Assembly: GCA_963971285.1 (NCBI GenBank)
Contig: OZ020265.1
Coordinates: forward strand, 1,376,001 to 1,440,000
Reading direction: 5' to 3'
Length of the DNA: 64,000 nt
Source: Astropecten irregularis
Taxonomy: Eukaryota; Echinodermata; Asteroidea; Paxillosida; Astropectinidae
The position numbers were made by a program, and so were the translations under genes. Numbering within the stretch: position 1 is the first letter of the stretch; every line of letters starts with the position of its first letter. Shown in pieces: positions 28,497 to 40,429 of this stretch. Under the pieces are notes generated by a model. The model was not told where the DNA came from. It saw only the letters and a list, made by a program, of their open reading frames with translations, and ran no database searches.

Positions 28497-31400
28497 GTAA
28501 GTATCAACTTACCAACTTTCAATAGAGACGTCAACAGTGCTGTTTTTGTCTAATTCTGTGAATTTTATCTTCCTTTTTTTCTTAGTAGGTTCTCAGATTA
28601 ATTTTACTGGCCCTACATCCTTGCTCCAACCTCATCCTTGGAATTTGTTGCCATGGCGTTCATAATCCCTTTAAATTAAAGGGATTATTAATTCAAGTTT
28701 AATGGGAGACTTTGGAGAACCGGTCTTCAAGTCAACAGCGTACGCGCACATACGTATGCGCAAAACAACGCGCGCATCTCACAATTGTGCGTGCGCTGTT
28801 GACTTGAAGACTGGTTCTCCCATTAAAGTCTCCCATTCACTTTGCTCCATTAAAAAAATCCACAATGTGTGTTCCGGAGAAAATGTGGATTATGCATTAT
28901 TTGGATCCTTTAAAAGGGAACTTATATTTCGTCAGCACCGGCATTCTTCCTGCAAACGCTATTTTGCCGTTCCCTTACTCTGATTGGCCAATTTGCAGTT
29001 TAAGAACGTACCTCCGGCAAAATAACATTAAGAGAAAGAAGGCCAGCATGACATTGTGAATTGGCCAATCAGATGAATGACAGTGCTGCCAAAATATGTA
29101 ACACTTCCTTTTTAAAAAGAGTGCTCATTTGAGAAGCAATATCGCTGAGTTCCTAGGCCTCTAGTTTGGTGCCATTAACTGTATGCATGGCTGTAAGTTT
29201 AACTTGAAGCGTATGACACATTGAATTGAATTCAATACACGTACCTGTTACACAACAGGAATTCAAATCACAAATATTTGTAATCGAAAAATAGATGCCA
29301 CACCCATATTGCTCATCATAGTGTTAACCTCTAGCAAAAAAATTTCAATTATAAATCTAAAATGTAAGTAATTAAGAAATTAACTGCTGCAAAATGCTCA
29401 TCAACCAAAAAATGACCTGAAAAATGTAAAATGCTCACTGAAGAATTAGAGAAACCTGATGCTAGAATTGAAACATCAGGCCATCCAGCCCATCCTAACT
29501 CTAAACAATTGAACTAAAATGAAATAGCATCGCCCCTTTCAAGAAAGAATTTTAGGCCTGACATAGGAACATCTTTGACAAGCATGACAAGAGGTTTGAG
29601 GAATTCATTCCTGAGAAACCCTTCTGTAATTTTGACGAACTTGACTCGTTTTTGAAACCAGAATTTTTTTTAAATTCACAGTTTGATTGGACAATTCCAT
29701 CAGAAGAAATTTTTGAAAGAAAGTCATGAAAAAACTGTCAAAATTTAACAAATTATGGGCCTAAGTAATAAATCGCACTGCAAACTGCCCATCAGCAAAA
29801 ATAAATAAATAATTACTTGAAATTTGTCAAATGCTTGGAGTTAGGAGGGCCTAAAATTAAATTATTATTTTTTGCCTTCGATAAAGATCCTGCTAGGATC
29901 AAAATGTGCCAGGCCCTCCTAACTCCAAGCACAAACAAAGTTCACTCCGCATTTGTGATGAACATTTCCCACTGTTGTTTTTTTTGCTCCATTTGTGATA
30001 ACACACTGAGTTATAAGCCTATTCCATTCATAAAATTTCTTTTACATCTGACAATCTGAAATATTGAAATTTCAATCATAAAACAAAATTTTGATTCTTC
30101 TCTCCTTACAGCGAAAACTTCCCGTACTTCAAGACTGCCCCCGATGGATGGAAGGTAAGATTATTTCTTGCTAGCCTTACTTAAATTGACATTAATAAGT
30201 ACTCCTTTTTACCTCCAAAATTCATCAAAATATATCATTGTGCAATATAGAGTACCCTTGTGATTCATATTTTAGAGATTTAAGACTTGTTGCACAAAGT
30301 TGAGTCATCAAGCCTACAAAAGAACAGGTTAGGATTTATAAAACTTTCAAATGCATAAAAAAGAATTGTGCTTTATAGAGTTAGGGTTTGGCTTTTTGAT
30401 ACTCTTTCTCAAAGGCTAAATGATTTTTCTAAACACACCCTGTTCCATTACTGCCAGGGATACTTAGTTGAGACTAAATTGATCAATAGGCCTAGAGCTT
30501 ACCCTCTGTAGAAAGTTGTTGAACCATGTAAAGTAAAAGCTAACCATCTTTCAATAGATACAGTGAATGCTTTAAAAAGTACTGACATCTATAGGTAAAT
30601 GCACTTTTGTGCTGTCATGGAACTGTCAGGCTGGTTTTGGGGGCAGACTTATAAATTGGTTCAATCCTCCCATTAATGCCAGTGTAAAGTCCTAAATGCT
30701 ATTATTTAATGTTGTATGCAGGATTGCCACAACCAATCGGGTAGCAGTTTGCCTTAGTGCGTGATCAGTGTGCAAAATACTGCAAATTAATGTGCAGTAC
30801 TTAGGTTAATGGTGCATCTAGTGGGTTGTTTTCATGTGTCGTGGGTTGAAAGATGCGAGCAAACCGTTTGACTCAATATCTTGAGAGCTGGAATTTATTA
30901 CCATCAGCCACCTAGTGATTTGTATCAATTGTGACATTGTGCTTAGTAGTAAGGATGGATTTGCAATCTTAGTGCTTTGTGAAATCAATCCCAGGTCGTC
31001 TAGATATGCTGGGGTTGATTTCACCAAACTCATAGTAACTAACTATCAATCGTACATGTATGACTTATGATGCATTGGAGCCCACCGTAGGATATGATGG
31101 GTTATCCTCATAGAGTTAAATAACTAGAGTATGCACTCTGCACGTGATGCTCCAACCATGGCCAGTGCCATTGCCTAAGAAAACAAGGGCAAACGTGCGC
31201 GTCCCGTTTCAAATTGTGCGTACATATTCTTACCCCGGTTCGTGCGCGAAGCACAGTGCATAAAATAGACGTCGCGTCACGCACAGTGCGCGCAGTTCAT
31301 TGAGAAACATCGGGGTACCGTATTTGGACTCTATTGCGGTTGCTCAGTCACCCCAACTAAAATGGCGGCTGCGCGTCCGTGCCAGAGTGCCGAGAGGATG

Positions 31401-34400
31401 CACATTGAATACGAAGCGCGCACTCTTAGTTTTTTATTTAACTCTATAGATGGTTATCCTTCGTCATTAGAGTTACGAGCGATCATCTAGGCTTCGTGAA
31501 ATTGAACCCTGGCAGACTGGCTGGTCCAGTGTTTAATTCACCAGGGAACTCCGCGGCTAGTGTGACTTGGGAGGATGTCCTTAAATGATGCGACAAAGTC
31601 ACTGTTTGTGTATGGGATTGTGCTTGGTAGCAAACGGCATTTGTGCATACTTTTGACTCACCGGCTTAGTCATCGCCATGGTAATTTCCATGGCAACCAT
31701 AATTGCTGGCTCTAATGTCTTAGACTAGAGCTGCTTAACAGTATGCTCTGCTTTTCTATTTACTGGTAATTTCCCCAAGTACTGGAAAATATGAGTTTTG
31801 CTGTAGGCACTGGCCTAGATAGTGTACATTTTGTATTGTTCACCCACTTCACTGTATTAGTGACATGATTTGTATCATTTCAAAGGAGGAAATCGTGTGC
31901 ACTTGTAGCCTGATGAAATTGGTCCCTGGTCATTTCCTTGCTGGGCCCAGGTCATGTGCTGTGTACAGTACTTGGGGCCTAGCTACATGTACATTATACG
32001 TGTACATTAAGTTTGGTTTGGTTTTTAGTAAGAAACTTCTATTTTACAGTCGGCCATTTGAGCTAGGGAAATTCTGTGATGAAGCACACGTTATGGGAGG
32101 GGCAGTCCAAAACTGACAGTCTGACATTTCGTGCTAATCCATTATTTACATGTAAGAAGATTTTAGCCAGAGGAGCGTCTGGGCGTATTTGGGACACCTG
32201 TTCGCTGTTTTGATGACCCCTTTCAAATCTACATTAATTATGAGTCACACTTCTAGCTGTCACAATAGCGCTCCGCACTAATGACGTCACAAAAACCCCG
32301 GATGTCAGACAAACATTGTCTCACACCTAGTGTACATGCACGCACACACGTTTGCATGGTTGCAATGTTTGTCTGAGATCCGCTACTATTTTTAGCGCAA
32401 GTGCGGAGCGCTATTGGACCACCCACTTTCATTGCAGTTTCTGATTGATTTGATTATTGTCCTGGATGCTGGAGCCAATTTCACAGCCCTGCTTAGCACA
32501 AAAATTTGCTAACCATGAAAATTCTGTCTTGATATAAAAACAGGATTAACAACCAAATTTCCATGTGTTTATCACTTGTGAAGTTGTGTGTTGTGATTGT
32601 TCTTTGGCTGTTGTTTGGCTGCTGACCATGAATATCAAATGGAATTTGTAATGGGGGATTGTTTTATTGGGCAAGACATTTTTGTGCTGAGCAATTTTGT
32701 TTGTGCTTAGCAGCTCCATGAAATTGGCCCCTGTAGGCCTACATGCTGTCAGTTGTATGGAAATTGTCCACATGGATTGAGCGCTTACTGTAAAGCAGTG
32801 TTATGAAATTTGATCCAGTTGTTATGTATGCCACTTTATTTGGTATTTGGTAAACACTTTGGAAAACCTGTAGGCCTACATAGCAATTCTTAATCATTCA
32901 TTATTCATAAATTGCCACCCACCCCACCCAATTATTCACAGAATTTAATGGTGAATCATAAATCTAACATTCTTCATTTTGTTGTCAGTCAGTACTCAGT
33001 ACCATTATGCACAACATGCATGCATTTAAATACCATTGTACAACATTTGGACAACACCCAATACTGGTAGTAATGGCTGTGCATTGACTCATTCATTGAT
33101 TACGTTTACAGACTAGTCCATTAACAAAATAGGGGTGCTACTGTCAATACTATTCTGAGGGGATAATCTATGTGCTTAAAAAACATAAGTTCAGTCATTT
33201 TTTGTGGCAAATATTTCAATTTCACTTTGTAAAAACAATCTCCGTAGACTTTAAGTGTATAAATTGTTTACATTTGAAAATATTGGTGAGGTTTATTTTT
33301 GATGTTTTGAAGTCCCTCTGAGAATTGTCAGTGATCATACCCCAGTGAGCAATGGAGCATATCCAACCAATGGCTTTTGATGACCTCTCACTGTGGGCAT
33401 GTCATAGGCTGTTGACACAAACAAGCTGGGTTTTGCACCTGTCGCTAATTAGCATAACAAAGCCATTGGCTCTGTGCCCAGTTGTTGTGGCACACAATAG
33501 GTCCTGTATTGCATCCAATGTATTGATTTGGGGTTATTTGGGTGAACTTTATGGTGTTTATCTTGTACTAAGTAAGTAGTAGGAGGTTGTAAAACTGACC
33601 TTGAAGGACATGTGCTGGTAGTTTGTACTTAAGTAAAAACTGGTTTGTGAAATAACCACAAGGGAAACTGACTGAGTTATTTTTTAAGTCATTGAAAAGT
33701 GAACAAAGAAAAATTGACTGGAGCGGGATTCGAACCGGCGACCTCCTGAATACCGTACAGGCGCTCTACCAACTGAGCCATCCAGCCCTATGTTGGTGGT
33801 GACCCCAATAGTCAACTATCTTTGTTCGTTTGGCAGTCAGAAGCCATGAAACCACGCACACACCGCCACACCCCAGGGATCGTTTCAATGATACACGCAA
33901 CAATGCTGCAACCTGGGAACGGCACATGGGGGATCACTCAAAGAGGATACGGCTTTTTAATTAATATATTCGTGAAATAACCACAAGGGAAACTGACTGA
34001 GTTAATTAATTAAAAAGCCGTATCTTCTTTGAGTGATCCCCCATGTGCCGTTCCCAGGTTGCAGCATTGTTGCGTGTATCATTGAAACGATCCCTGGGGT
34101 GTGGCGGTGTGTGCGTGGTTTCATGGCTTCTGACTGCCAAACGAACAAAGATAGTTGACTATTGGGGTCACCACCAACATAGGGCTGGATGGCTCAGTTG
34201 GTAGAGTGCCTGTACGGTATTCAGGAGGTCGCCGGTTCGAATCCCGCTCCAGTCAATTTTTCTTTGTTCACTTTTCAAAAACTGGTTTGGTTAAATTTTA
34301 AAACTATACAGACATAGTTAAAAGTTAGAATTGATTTAAATATAATAAATCTTTACTTGCATGTTGTTCTCCTCACTTATTGTCATTTAGCCTTTGATTA

Positions 34401-37400
34401 AGATCATGCCAGGATTGAAAGGCGAAACGCGTCAGGCAAAATAGGCCTATTGTTTTTAAATGTGAAAGTCAATTTTGTAAAAAAAAATTCAAATTAAGTT
34501 TAAAGTACACTGACTTTTAAAATGGCATTTCCATTTATTTTTTTTAAACCTGCATGACTTTACAGCACATACCGGTAGCCTGTTTAAAACTGATTTCATG
34601 TCTATTCAAACTTTTTGGGAAAATTGATTTTAATGATCTTACTTATAAATGTGGATTGGTTTGCAGAAACAGTTACACCATGTAAGAATTGTTTGTACTT
34701 CTATATCGTTCACACTTCTCGTAAGGTTTCGACGTTTCGACTAGCCTGCTCTAGTCCTCATCAGAAAACGTATGAAAAAGTACGAACGATTCTTACATGT
34801 TGTTGTCACAAACCGATCCACATACCAATAGCGCTCCGCACTTGCGCTAAAAATAGCACCGGACCTTAGACAAACATTTGCAACCATGCACACGGGCGTG
34901 GGTGTGTGCTTGCATGTACACTACGTGTGTGAGTCAATGTTTGTCTGACACCGGGGATTTTGTGACGTCATTAGTGCGGAGCGCTATTGTCACTATGATG
35001 CAAAGCCTCAAATGTTTCCTAATAAGCTCAGATTGCTTGTGTATAATTCAAAGTTGAAACTGGTGACAAAAGTTAAGTTTTTGGCCCTCAAAGTGAACCA
35101 TATATTTTTTTTTTATCAAACAAGAATTGAAGATAAACATGTAGTGTTTCCATTGTTGCTTGTAATAATAATATTATGTAAATGGACAATTATGTAGCTC
35201 ATTTAATTACCAAATTTTTCCTTTTCTTTCAATTTCCACAGAATTCTGTGAGACACAACCTCTCGTTGAACAAGTGCTTTGCCAAGATTGAGAAACCTGC
35301 CACAGCCAATGGATCTAGCCGTAAGGGCTGCCTGTGGGCCCTCAACCCAGAGAAAGCCGCCAAGATGGCCGAAGAAGTCCACAAATGGACCAAGAAGGAT
35401 CCCGCTGGTATCAGACGGAGCATGGCCAAACCTGGTATGATATTATTCCAGTATTTCTTCAACTTTGTTCGCAAGTAGTGAAGCAAAACATTTCCTAAAT
35501 CAGGCCTGGAATTTGGTTCTGATGGGGGCAAGGCCACTTTTCCATTGCAAGGGCACTTCCATTGGAAAATCATAATGTCTATGGAAACAGTTGAAGGGGC
35601 ACCAAGGCCAAGAACCAGGGCAACGAAGGCCATGGCCTCCGTGGCCTCTGTTAAATTCCTTGGCTCGATTTCACGAAAGGCTTAAGACAGATCGAACCAT
35701 GCATATCAATTTAAATACTAAGCAAAGTGTGATGTCACACTGCTAGTTACTATGGAAACATATAAACAACTCATCTAAAAGATGAAACGCAAATCTTTGT
35801 GAAATTGACCACAGGCTTGCTAAATTGTTTTTTCTCTTAATGAAGTTTGTGGGCTAGAATCAAAATGTGTTGAAGGTACCTTTATAAGTTTATCCTATTC
35901 CAAGTTTTCTTGGTTAGGGCTGGCACTCAAAACTGGGTTTCGATTCAGCGGGTTTGAATTTAACCATCTGGTTGTAAAATGTCAAAAACGGTTTCTGAAA
36001 CCAAAACGAAAAAGGGTGGACTAACGTTTGTCTAAATTGGAGAGCAGTTTTTACCCAAATAGGTACCAAAGCTAAATTTTTCATTATTTTTTGCTTGGCA
36101 TTAGGAGGGCCTGCCGCGTTTCGATCCTACCAGGATCTTTATCAGAAAGAGACTGCCTTCGATTAAGCCTTTGATAAAGATCCTGCTAGGATGGAAACAC
36201 GTCAGGCCCTCCTAACTCTGAGCAGCCTTTGATAAAGATCCTGTTAGGATTCGAAACGTCAGGCCCTCCTAACTCTGAGCAGTTTTTGAGAAAGATCCTG
36301 CTAGGATCGAAACACGTCAGGCCCTCCTAACTCTGAGCAGCCTTTAGGAAAGATCTTGTTAGGATTCAAAACGTCAGGCCCTCCTAACTCTGAGCAGTTT
36401 TTGAGAAAGATACTGCTAGGATCGAAACATCAGGCCCTCCTAACTCTGACCAGTTTTTGAGAAAGATCCTGCTAGGATGGAAACACGTCAGGCCCTCCTA
36501 ACTCTGAGCAGCCTTTGAGAAAGATCCTGCTAGGATCGAAACATCAGGTCCTCCTAATGCTGAGCAGCCTTTGATAAAGATCCTGCTAGGATCGAAATGC
36601 GTCCGACCTCCTAACTCCAAGCATTTTATAAATCTGAGGTCATTATTTTGGCTGATGAGCAGTTTGCAGCAGTTAATTATTTGTATTCATAATATTTTGT
36701 TATTTTTTCAGAGGAACTAGAGAAGATCGAAGAACGAGTGAAGGATAATAACTCCCAGCCGATCCTCAACGCCAAGACCCTGACGACGTCCTCAAACGAC
36801 ATCAAAACCATCGTCATGAAGGCCGTGTCCACGCCACTGTCCACCGCTACGACGACCACAACGACGGTACCAGCGGTCAATCGCAAGTCTCATGTGATGG
36901 ACCCTTTACCGGTCAGTCTGTATCAGGCCGTTGATATGTTCAACGGAGACATCAATATTGTTGACCCTTCGCTCGCTGCGCTGGATGGAGACTTTACTTT
37001 ATCCGTAAGTCAAATTCAAAGTTTCTCTTGGGCTGAATAGAAAGGTTTAGGGCCAATGATTTTCCGCAAAAACGGAAAACGGATGGAATTTATGGAATCT
37101 GGTCCTTGAAACAGAATTCCATTTTCAAAACGGAACAAAGTAATTTCACCAATTAAATTCACAAAATGCATCATTTATGTGAACTGAATCATGGTTTGGT
37201 CTTGCAATAGTTGATTGTTTTTTGTGAGAAAACACAGTCTGACAAGTTACATGTAGTCTTCACTGTGTGAAAGTTATGACACTTTTCCAGTGCATGCCCA
37301 CACAGTCCGTACAGTATGCGATTTACTGTATGTTATACAACTTTTTGGAACTGAATAGCATAAAACAGATTTGTTTAGTCTGAAACAAAAAATTTCAGCC

Positions 37401-38074
37401 TGAAACAGAATCCAAGGATTTGGGAAATGGAATTTGCACTTTTCTGAAACAGAAAATCAGTGGCCCTAGATTTGTTAAATACTTGTGAGTCGTAACTTGA
37501 CATTTTTTGAGTTGGAGAAGCTGATTAAAATGAATGATTTTAGATTGATTAAAAAGCCCTATAGATCCGTTTTGAGTGATCCCCCATGTACTGTTTCTCA
37601 GGTTGCAGCATTGCTAATGCTATGCGTATTTATAATAAAATGATCCTTGGGATTTAGTGGTATTTGCATGGTTTCATGGCTTCTGACTGCCAAAAGAAAG
37701 AAGATAATTGACTATTAGGGACACCATCAACATAGGACTGGATAGCTCAGTTGGTAGAGCACCGGTACGGTATTCCGAGGATTGCTGGTTTGAATCCCGC
37801 TCCAGTCAATTTTTCTTTGTTCACTTTTCAATGACTTTTAATTCTTTTTTGTCCACCACAGGATCATCTGTTGGATCCTTTCAACTGTGAACTGATGAAT
37901 CTCGACGTTCCCGTGACGATATCTCCGTTGCCTAGCAACAACCCCCTCTTCGGTGGCTTCTTGGATACATCACCTCTGAAGGATAACCAGTCCATCACGC
38001 CGATGAGCGACACCACGACCCAATACTCCCAGTTCTGTAGTCCTAGTAGAACTCCGGTCACAGCATTCATGTGA
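27673..38074 (+). CDS. FOXN1/4: Forkhead transcription factor, FOXN1/4 class, complete
   Basis: Nuclear DNA-binding regulator; vertebrate members act in thymic epithelium (FOXN1) and retinal/spinal neurogenesis (FOXN4). Five coding exons join in frame: 27673-28496, 30112-30154, 35242-35434, 36712-37004 and 37862-38074, giving 521 residues. The forkhead domain spans about residues 242-337: [57 protein letters not shown]. The helix-3 motif is intact. CLWALNP and the short KTAPDGWK exon fit FOXN1/4, whereas FOXN2/3 has KGSLW. The N-terminal region is Gln-rich with several runs of 5-8 Gln. The C-terminus is Ser/Thr/Asp-rich and ends TPVTAFM. Introns carry many MITEs and SINEs. The start has a strong Kozak context. 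Confidence 0.95.
28700..28840. mobile_element. Palindromic element, GAGAACCGGTCTTCAAG family
   Basis: Arms GGGAGACTTTGGAGAACCGG / CTGGTTCTCCCATTAAAGTC with GTCAACAGCG / CGCTGTTGAC inside and a CG-rich centre. A second copy is at 38329-38450, just past the FOXN1/4 stop codon. Confidence 0.8.
28930..29085 (+). repeat. Repeat shared with 10030-10150
   Basis: Common words GCATTCTTCCTGCAAA, GCTATTTTGCCGTTCCCTTA and GTACCTCCGGCAAAATAAC. FOXN1/4 intron 1. Confidence 0.55.
29375..29940. repeat. Two short GATCCTGCTAGGATC-unit elements
   Basis: 29375-29512 is a decayed copy (CTGATGCTAGAATTGAAACA). 29760-29940 has the fixed end ACTGCCCATCAGC, a forward GGAGTTAGGAGGGCC and a reverse AAAGATCCTGCTAGGATC unit. 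Confidence 0.6.
30112..30154 (+). CDS. FOXN1/4: FOXN1/4 exon 2 (43 bp)
   Basis: Microexon encoding [14 protein letters not shown], between CTCCTTACAG and GTAAGATT. Confidence 0.93.
30155..31010. other. FOXN1/4 intron 2, 5' part
   Basis: Unique AT-rich sequence; no exon, RNA gene or clear repeat seen apart from a short GTGAAATCAATCCCAGG fragment near 30980. Confidence 0.4.
31011..31510. mobile_element. GGGTCGATTTCAC palindrome interrupted by a GC-rich TIR element
   Basis: The outer element starts GGGGTTGATTTCACCAAACTC and ends CTTCGTGAAATTGAACCC. At 31111-31448 it is interrupted by a second element with ends TAGAGTTAAATAACTAGAG and TTTTTTATTTAACTCTATA, holding CG-rich sequence and CCAACTAAAATGGCGGC. 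The inner family recurs inverted at 59911-60285. Confidence 0.72.
32263..32415. mobile_element. TIR element, CAATAGCGCTCCGCACT family
   Basis: Ends CAATAGCGCTCCGCACTA and AGTGCGGAGCGCTATTG; inner CAGACAAACATTG / CAATGTTTGTCTG also inverted; ACACGTTTGCATGG near the centre. FOXN1/4 intron 2. Confidence 0.82.
32471..32732. mobile_element. MITE, CCAATTTCATAGAGC family (TAGCAC subfamily)
   Basis: Ends GAGCCAATTTCACAGCCC and AGCTCCATGAAATTGGCCCC. FOXN1/4 intron 2. Confidence 0.75.
32733..33635. other. Unique intronic sequence, FOXN1/4 intron 2
   Basis: No exon or repeat family recognised; AT-rich with scattered short direct repeats. Confidence 0.35.
33636..34289. mobile_element. Head-to-head inverted pair of SINE-A units with one 12-bp TSD
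   Basis: AAAACTGGTTTG flanks the structure at 33636-33647 and 34278-34289. Inside are a minus-oriented SINE-A (33648-33960) and a plus-oriented one (33963-34277), each with a full tRNA-like unit (GGATGGCTCAGTTGG, GGTTCGAATCCCGCTCCAG) and the segment GTGATCCCCCATGTGCCG. The outer and middle ends carry AATAACCACAAGGGAAACTG. The whole can fold into a hairpin of about 300 bp. Confidence 0.85.
34370..34445 (-). repeat. Fragment of the GATCCTGCTAGGATC-unit element
   Basis: One decayed unit (TTAAGATCATGCCAGGATTG, AACGCGTCAGGC). Confidence 0.5.
34648..34990. repeat. GTGGATCGGTTTGC element followed by a CAATAGCGCTCC element
   Basis: 34648-34822 has inverted ends and an inner CTTCTCGTAAGGTTTCGAC. 34827-34990 has TIRs CAATAGCGCTCCGCACTT and AGTGCGGAGCGCTATTG with GTGACGTCA near its right end. 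Confidence 0.72.
35242..35434 (+). CDS. FOXN1/4: FOXN1/4 exon 3
   Basis: Encodes the recognition helix [13 protein letters not shown], then [13 protein letters not shown] and RRSMAKP. Acceptor TTTCCACAG, donor GTATGATA. Confidence 0.94.
35505..35640 (+). repeat. Repeat shared with 49130-49285
   Basis: GGAATTTGGTTCTGA, GGCAAGGCCACTTTTCCATT, GAAAATCATAATGTCTATGG and GCAACGAAGGCCATGGCCTC occur in the same order in both copies. FOXN1/4 intron 3. Confidence 0.7.
36090..36690 (-). repeat. GATCCTGCTAGGATC-unit element, about 9 units
   Basis: One forward unit near 36105 is followed by about eight reverse units (AAAGATCCTGCTAGGATCG, TCAGGCCCTCCTAACTCTG), then the fixed end GGCTGATGAGCAGTTTGCAG. It stops about 20-30 bp before the FOXN1/4 exon 4 acceptor region. 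Confidence 0.85.
36712..37004 (+). CDS. FOXN1/4: FOXN1/4 exon 4
   Basis: Encodes [14 protein letters not shown] and a Thr-rich stretch, ending LDGDFTLS before GTAAGTC. Links in phase with exons 3 and 5. Confidence 0.9.
37545..37850 (+). repeat. SINE-A copy in FOXN1/4 intron 4
   Basis: Head GTGATCCCCCATGTACTG, tRNA-like unit about 37737-37812 (GGATAGCTCAGTTGGTAGAG, CCGCTCCAGTCAATTTTTC) and the tail TTCACTTTTCAATGACTTTT. It ends 11 bp before the exon 5 acceptor. Confidence 0.8.
37862..38074 (+). CDS. FOXN1/4: FOXN1/4 exon 5 with stop
   Basis: Encodes [19 protein letters not shown] to the C-terminus TPVTAFM and TGA at 38072-38074. Acceptor GTCCACCACAG directly follows a SINE-A copy. Confidence 0.9.
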   Translation, partial: DHLLDPFNCELMNLDVPVTISPLPSNNPLFGGFLDTSPLKDNQSITPMSDTTTQYSQFCSPSRTPVTAFM

Positions 38075-40065
38075 CGTTAACTGAATACTCTACATGTATA
38101 GGTAACATTAGCCTTACTCAAATTATTTGAGTGTATTTTGTTTTTTAAAGATTTTTTTAAGGGGTTGGAAAATCATATTTTTTGCTTAAATATATGAAGA
38201 ATTCTCATGGTGCAGAATAATCCTTTTGTGAGTTTGGTCAAAGAAGATTCGAGGAAAAACGGAATGGTAGTAGATAGGAAAAACGTTTCTTGAACTTATT
38301 CATATTTCGTTCATGTTCAACACAAGGCAATGGAAGACTTTAGAGAACCGGTCTTCTAGTCAACAGCGCGCGCATGCGCAAAACGCGCCTCTGCACACAC
38401 TTGCGCATGCGCTGTTCACTTGAAGACCGGTTCTCCAAAGTCTCCCATTGTCCCATTGTCAAACTTGTCTTTAGTAGAAACTGAAATTGCTAAAAAGACA
38501 ACAATTCTGTTATCTTTGTGAAGCTCAGTCCAAGAGAATTTGTAATTTCTATCCTAATTTCTGCGTGAAGTAACATTGTTTTTTATTTTGCAGAAGATCG
38601 TTAAATGAGCAAAATTAATGTAGCCTCAAAAATAATGAAAAATTGATAATTTATGAAGGACAATTTTGGACATGGGAATTGTCACTGCCATTTCATGCAT
38701 TCTTACTGAATTAAATTTCCAAAAAATTTGTGTAAATATGAACTCAAAAATTGCAACAACAAAAATTTGTATCATTTATGAAAAGATAATCTTGCAGATA
38801 TTTTCTTCATTTTGAGTGTGGGTAAAAAAAACATTGGAATTGTGTCTTTTAGTTTAAGTTAGTGCTTTTTTTCAAACGTTGCTGGATATTTCTAAAGATG
38901 AGTGCAGAAAATTATAACTTTTGATACAATTTTTCACAGAATTCAGGTAATGTTTTCACCACAAGTGCCTTTTTTCTCCAAATATGCGGAAGGTTTAGCC
39001 AAAATGACATCTCATGAAAAATCAGGGACAGTGATATCTTTACTGTAACCATGTTAACGTGTGTTTACTAACGAACAAAATGTTAACATATCTTTAACAT
39101 TGTTATAATCAACAGAGTTTATGGTTGTACATGTATAAACTTTGTTTTATATCTTTGAAATGTTGCCTGGTAGCCTGCTCATAAGGAAACCAGTGATAAT
39201 AAGTTTATCATTTCTACGATTCCAGTCAAATTTTGCAAGCAATAATGAATGGTCTACTGCCTTTCTTTATAGTATTTTCATTCAGAAAACTGTCTATATT
39301 GTATGATTCGGACAAGCTAAAGTGCATAGTTACATGAGAGAAGTCCAGCACTAAGACTTCATTTTCAGTGGGAGAGAATGGCATAAAGGCACCAGACCAT
39401 TCCAAAGCTGGGGATTAAATTTGTATGCAAGATTAAGACTTTAAGAGTTTGTTCTGAATTACCACACAAAATGATTACATAATGCTAATTACATGTACAC
39501 ATCATTGCTAAAGAAATATGTTTTGAAATTTAATCCATGTTCTTCAAGATGCACAGTGTATGATTTTGCCTGATTTTTAGTGAAAAGTGAAAGAATTTGT
39601 AAGGAATTGGTCATTTCTTTAGTTTATGAAAACGTTTGAGCTCTTAAATGGAAACAGTGAGTGGTTTTATTCTATTGCATTTGTTTCTTGAAAGAAAAAA
39701 AAACTTCTAGGGGTTAACACAACTTAGCAGTTTTTGCGACTGGATTGTTTCTTTTGCAAATTTTCCCGCAAAAAGTGAAATTTGAAGAAACTACATTAGG
39801 CAGCTGAAAAAAATGCAGAATAATCAAAATATTCAGTTACCGTGGCAACACATCTCAGTTTTGTTATCTTTTATATTGTGATTTTTTTTTATAATCAGGA
39901 CCATTTTTGTGTAAATTGTGTAAATTAAACTAATCAGTTTTTGTAGTGTGTGTTTTAAACGGATTTTCTGCATGTGTTTTCAGGTATCTACAAAACAAGA
40001 ATCATGCTAAGCATAGTCGGCAATCTTTTGATAAAAACATTGTAAATCTAGGCCTGCAATAAGTT
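38075..40065 (+). other. Probable long FOXN1/4 3' UTR
   Basis: Apart from the palindrome at 38329-38450, this 2-kb AT-rich stretch has no recognised repeat, unlike all the other intergenic DNA here, which suggests transcribed, retained sequence. ATTAAA at about 39415 and AATAAA at 41361 are possible ends; neither is certain. Confidence 0.4.
38329..38450. mobile_element. Palindromic element, GAGAACCGGTCTTCAAG family
   Basis: Arms TTTAGAGAACCGGTCTTC / GAAGACCGGTTCTCCAAAG, centre with GCGCATGCGCAAAACGCG. In or near the FOXN1/4 3' UTR. Confidence 0.8.
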
Positions 40066-40068
40066 TCC

Positions 40069-40429
40069 TTAAAGGTTGTATCATACTTTGGTTTTTATCA
40101 CAGAAATACAGATTCATGGGCAAAAATATCAAGGAATACACAGTAACAGTCATCTGTGAAAATTTCAGTCCCATATGTTGCTCACTTTTTGAGAAAACAG
40201 TCAAAAACAGCCACAGTATTTCTGAAGTCTTTTCTCTTTTATTTTTGATCTTTTAAAAGATCAAAAAGATTTTTGGTCGTTGTTTTACTAATTTCTGGAT
40301 AAATACACCATTTCAGGCGGAAAAATTTAAACAGTTGGTTTCTACTAGCATTTCATACCCTGAAAGTTATATGTAAATCTGTGAACATTTCTAGTTTGGT
40401 CTCTTACCAAAGTATGATACTACCTTTAA
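40069..40429 (-). mobile_element. TTAA-flanked MITE, copy 4
   Basis: TTAA at both ends; TIRs AGGTTGTATCATACTTTGG and CCAAAGTATGATACTACCT; centre GATCTTTTAAAAGATC. Confidence 0.82.
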
